Positions 6,394-6,858 of a stretch of 6,858 nucleotides of DNA are shown one piece after another (the first letter of the stretch is position 1; every line of letters starts with the position of its first letter). The stretch lies in NCBI GenBank assembly GCA_005878515.1, contig VBLZ01000063.1, forward strand, positions 1 to 6,858. The letters are read 5' to 3'. The translations under genes were made by a program, and so were the position numbers. This stretch comes from Methanobacteriota archaeon (lineage in GTDB: Archaea > Thermoplasmatota > Thermoplasmata > RBG-16-68-12). The notes below the pieces were generated by a model, which had not been told where the DNA came from, made no database searches, and was given only the letters and a program-made list of their open reading frames with translations.

Positions 6394-6858
6394 ATGACGA
6401 ACGTCGAGCTCGAGAAAGCCCGACTCCGGCGGACCGAGAAGGGGGACCGCCGCAAGAGCGTCATTGGCGTCGCGTCGGCCCTGTTCGTCCTCTTCGGGTT
6501 CGTCGCCTTCCTGAACCTGATCGACTCGGTGAACCTCGCCTTCCGAGCCACCCAAGGGAACGTTGAGCGCTTCCTTTACTGGCTCGTGGTGGCGACCCTC
6601 GGCTTCATCGGGCCGTACGGCTTCTACGTGGCGAAGCTTCAGCGGGAGGTCAAGCAGATCGAACGCCGGCTCCCGGACTTCCTCCGCGATGTCGCGGAGG
6701 CCGGGCGGTTCGGCATGACGCTGGCCGAGGCAATCGTCGTCTCGTCCGGAGGCCGCTACGGCAAGCTCACGCCGGAAATCAAGAAGATGGCCGCCCAGAT
6801 CACGTGGGGCGTCCCCGCGACGGAGGCGCTGCGCCTGTTTGCGGATCGCGTAAAAACC
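6394..6858 (+). CDS. Second platform protein, GspF/TadC-like (T2SSF) membrane protein, N-terminal part
   Basis: The second membrane platform subunit, open at the right edge after 155 codons. A short charged N-terminus (1-21) precedes two predicted membrane segments (about 22-43 and 59-80). The start of a T2SSF domain follows: ERRLPDFLRDVAEAGRFGMT (90-109) and the LAEAI stretch, a pattern typical of TadB/TadC and FlaJ proteins (Leu-Pro-Asp-Phe-Leu, then a Gly/Ser-rich turn). The visible membrane layout matches the first platform protein, which suggests the pair arose by duplication and forms a heteromeric platform. The missing part should hold the rest of the domain and two more membrane segments. 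Confidence 0.87.
   Translation, partial: MTNVELEKARLRRTEKGDRRKSVIGVASALFVLFGFVAFLNLIDSVNLAFRATQGNVERFLYWLVVATLGFIGPYGFYVAKLQREVKQIERRLPDFLRDVAEAGRFGMTLAEAIVVSSGGRYGKLTPEIKKMAAQITWGVPATEALRLFADRVKT

Noticed and set aside
2688..6858. Archaellum (fla/arl) operon
   Set aside because: The pilin-like protein is far larger than an archaellin, the platform is split into two single-domain proteins, and no FlaF/G/H-like genes are seen in the window.
1..6858. tRNA, rRNA, CRISPR arrays, insertion sequences
   Set aside because: Read by eye, no cloverleaf, regular repeat-spacer array, transposase motif or terminal inverted repeat was seen. Apart from the 87- and 175-base gaps, nearly all the sequence is coding.

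Overview
The window looks archaeal, GC-rich and euryarchaeote-like; a high-GC Thermoplasmata-type lineage is my guess and is weakly supported. The reasons are a clear archaeal TATA box just before the pilin gene, a class III (prepilin-peptidase type) signal peptide on a pilin-like protein, a FlaI/PilB-type secretion ATPase followed by two separate single-domain GspF/TadC-like membrane proteins, and strong GGAGG-type ribosome binding sites inside the operon, whereas the two hydrolase genes lack one.

Left part (1-2512): two divergently transcribed hydrolase genes share an 87-base gap. On the minus strand is the N-terminal 336 residues of a COG1228-type amidohydrolase (prolidase/imidazolonepropionase-like) that runs off the left edge. 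On the plus strand is a complete 471-residue M20-family peptidase homologue. Its fold motifs are clear, but two positions that normally bind metal are changed (Met for His, Asn for Asp). The gap holds a perfect 10-bp palindrome and a TATA-like element placed for leaderless transcription of the M20 gene.

Middle (2513-2687): a 175-base intergenic and leader region, poorer in GC than its surroundings. It carries regularly spaced AAAA tracts, an 11-bp perfect inverted repeat whose right arm ends 5 bases before the TATA box, the TATA box itself, and a short leader with a Shine-Dalgarno sequence.

Right part (2688-6858): a tightly packed four-gene operon for a type IV pilus-like surface filament or secretion machine. 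The order is a large pilin-like protein (336 aa), the assembly ATPase (550 aa), a first platform protein (345 aa, TTG start overlapping the ATPase gene) and a second platform protein (first 155 codons, cut by the right edge). The ATPase would drive the heteromeric platform, which would push the pilin-like subunit into a filament after an unlinked prepilin peptidase cleaves it. No archaellum accessory genes (FlaF/G/H type) are visible, so an archaellum is not the favoured reading. A Tad/Epd-like adhesive pilus is more likely.
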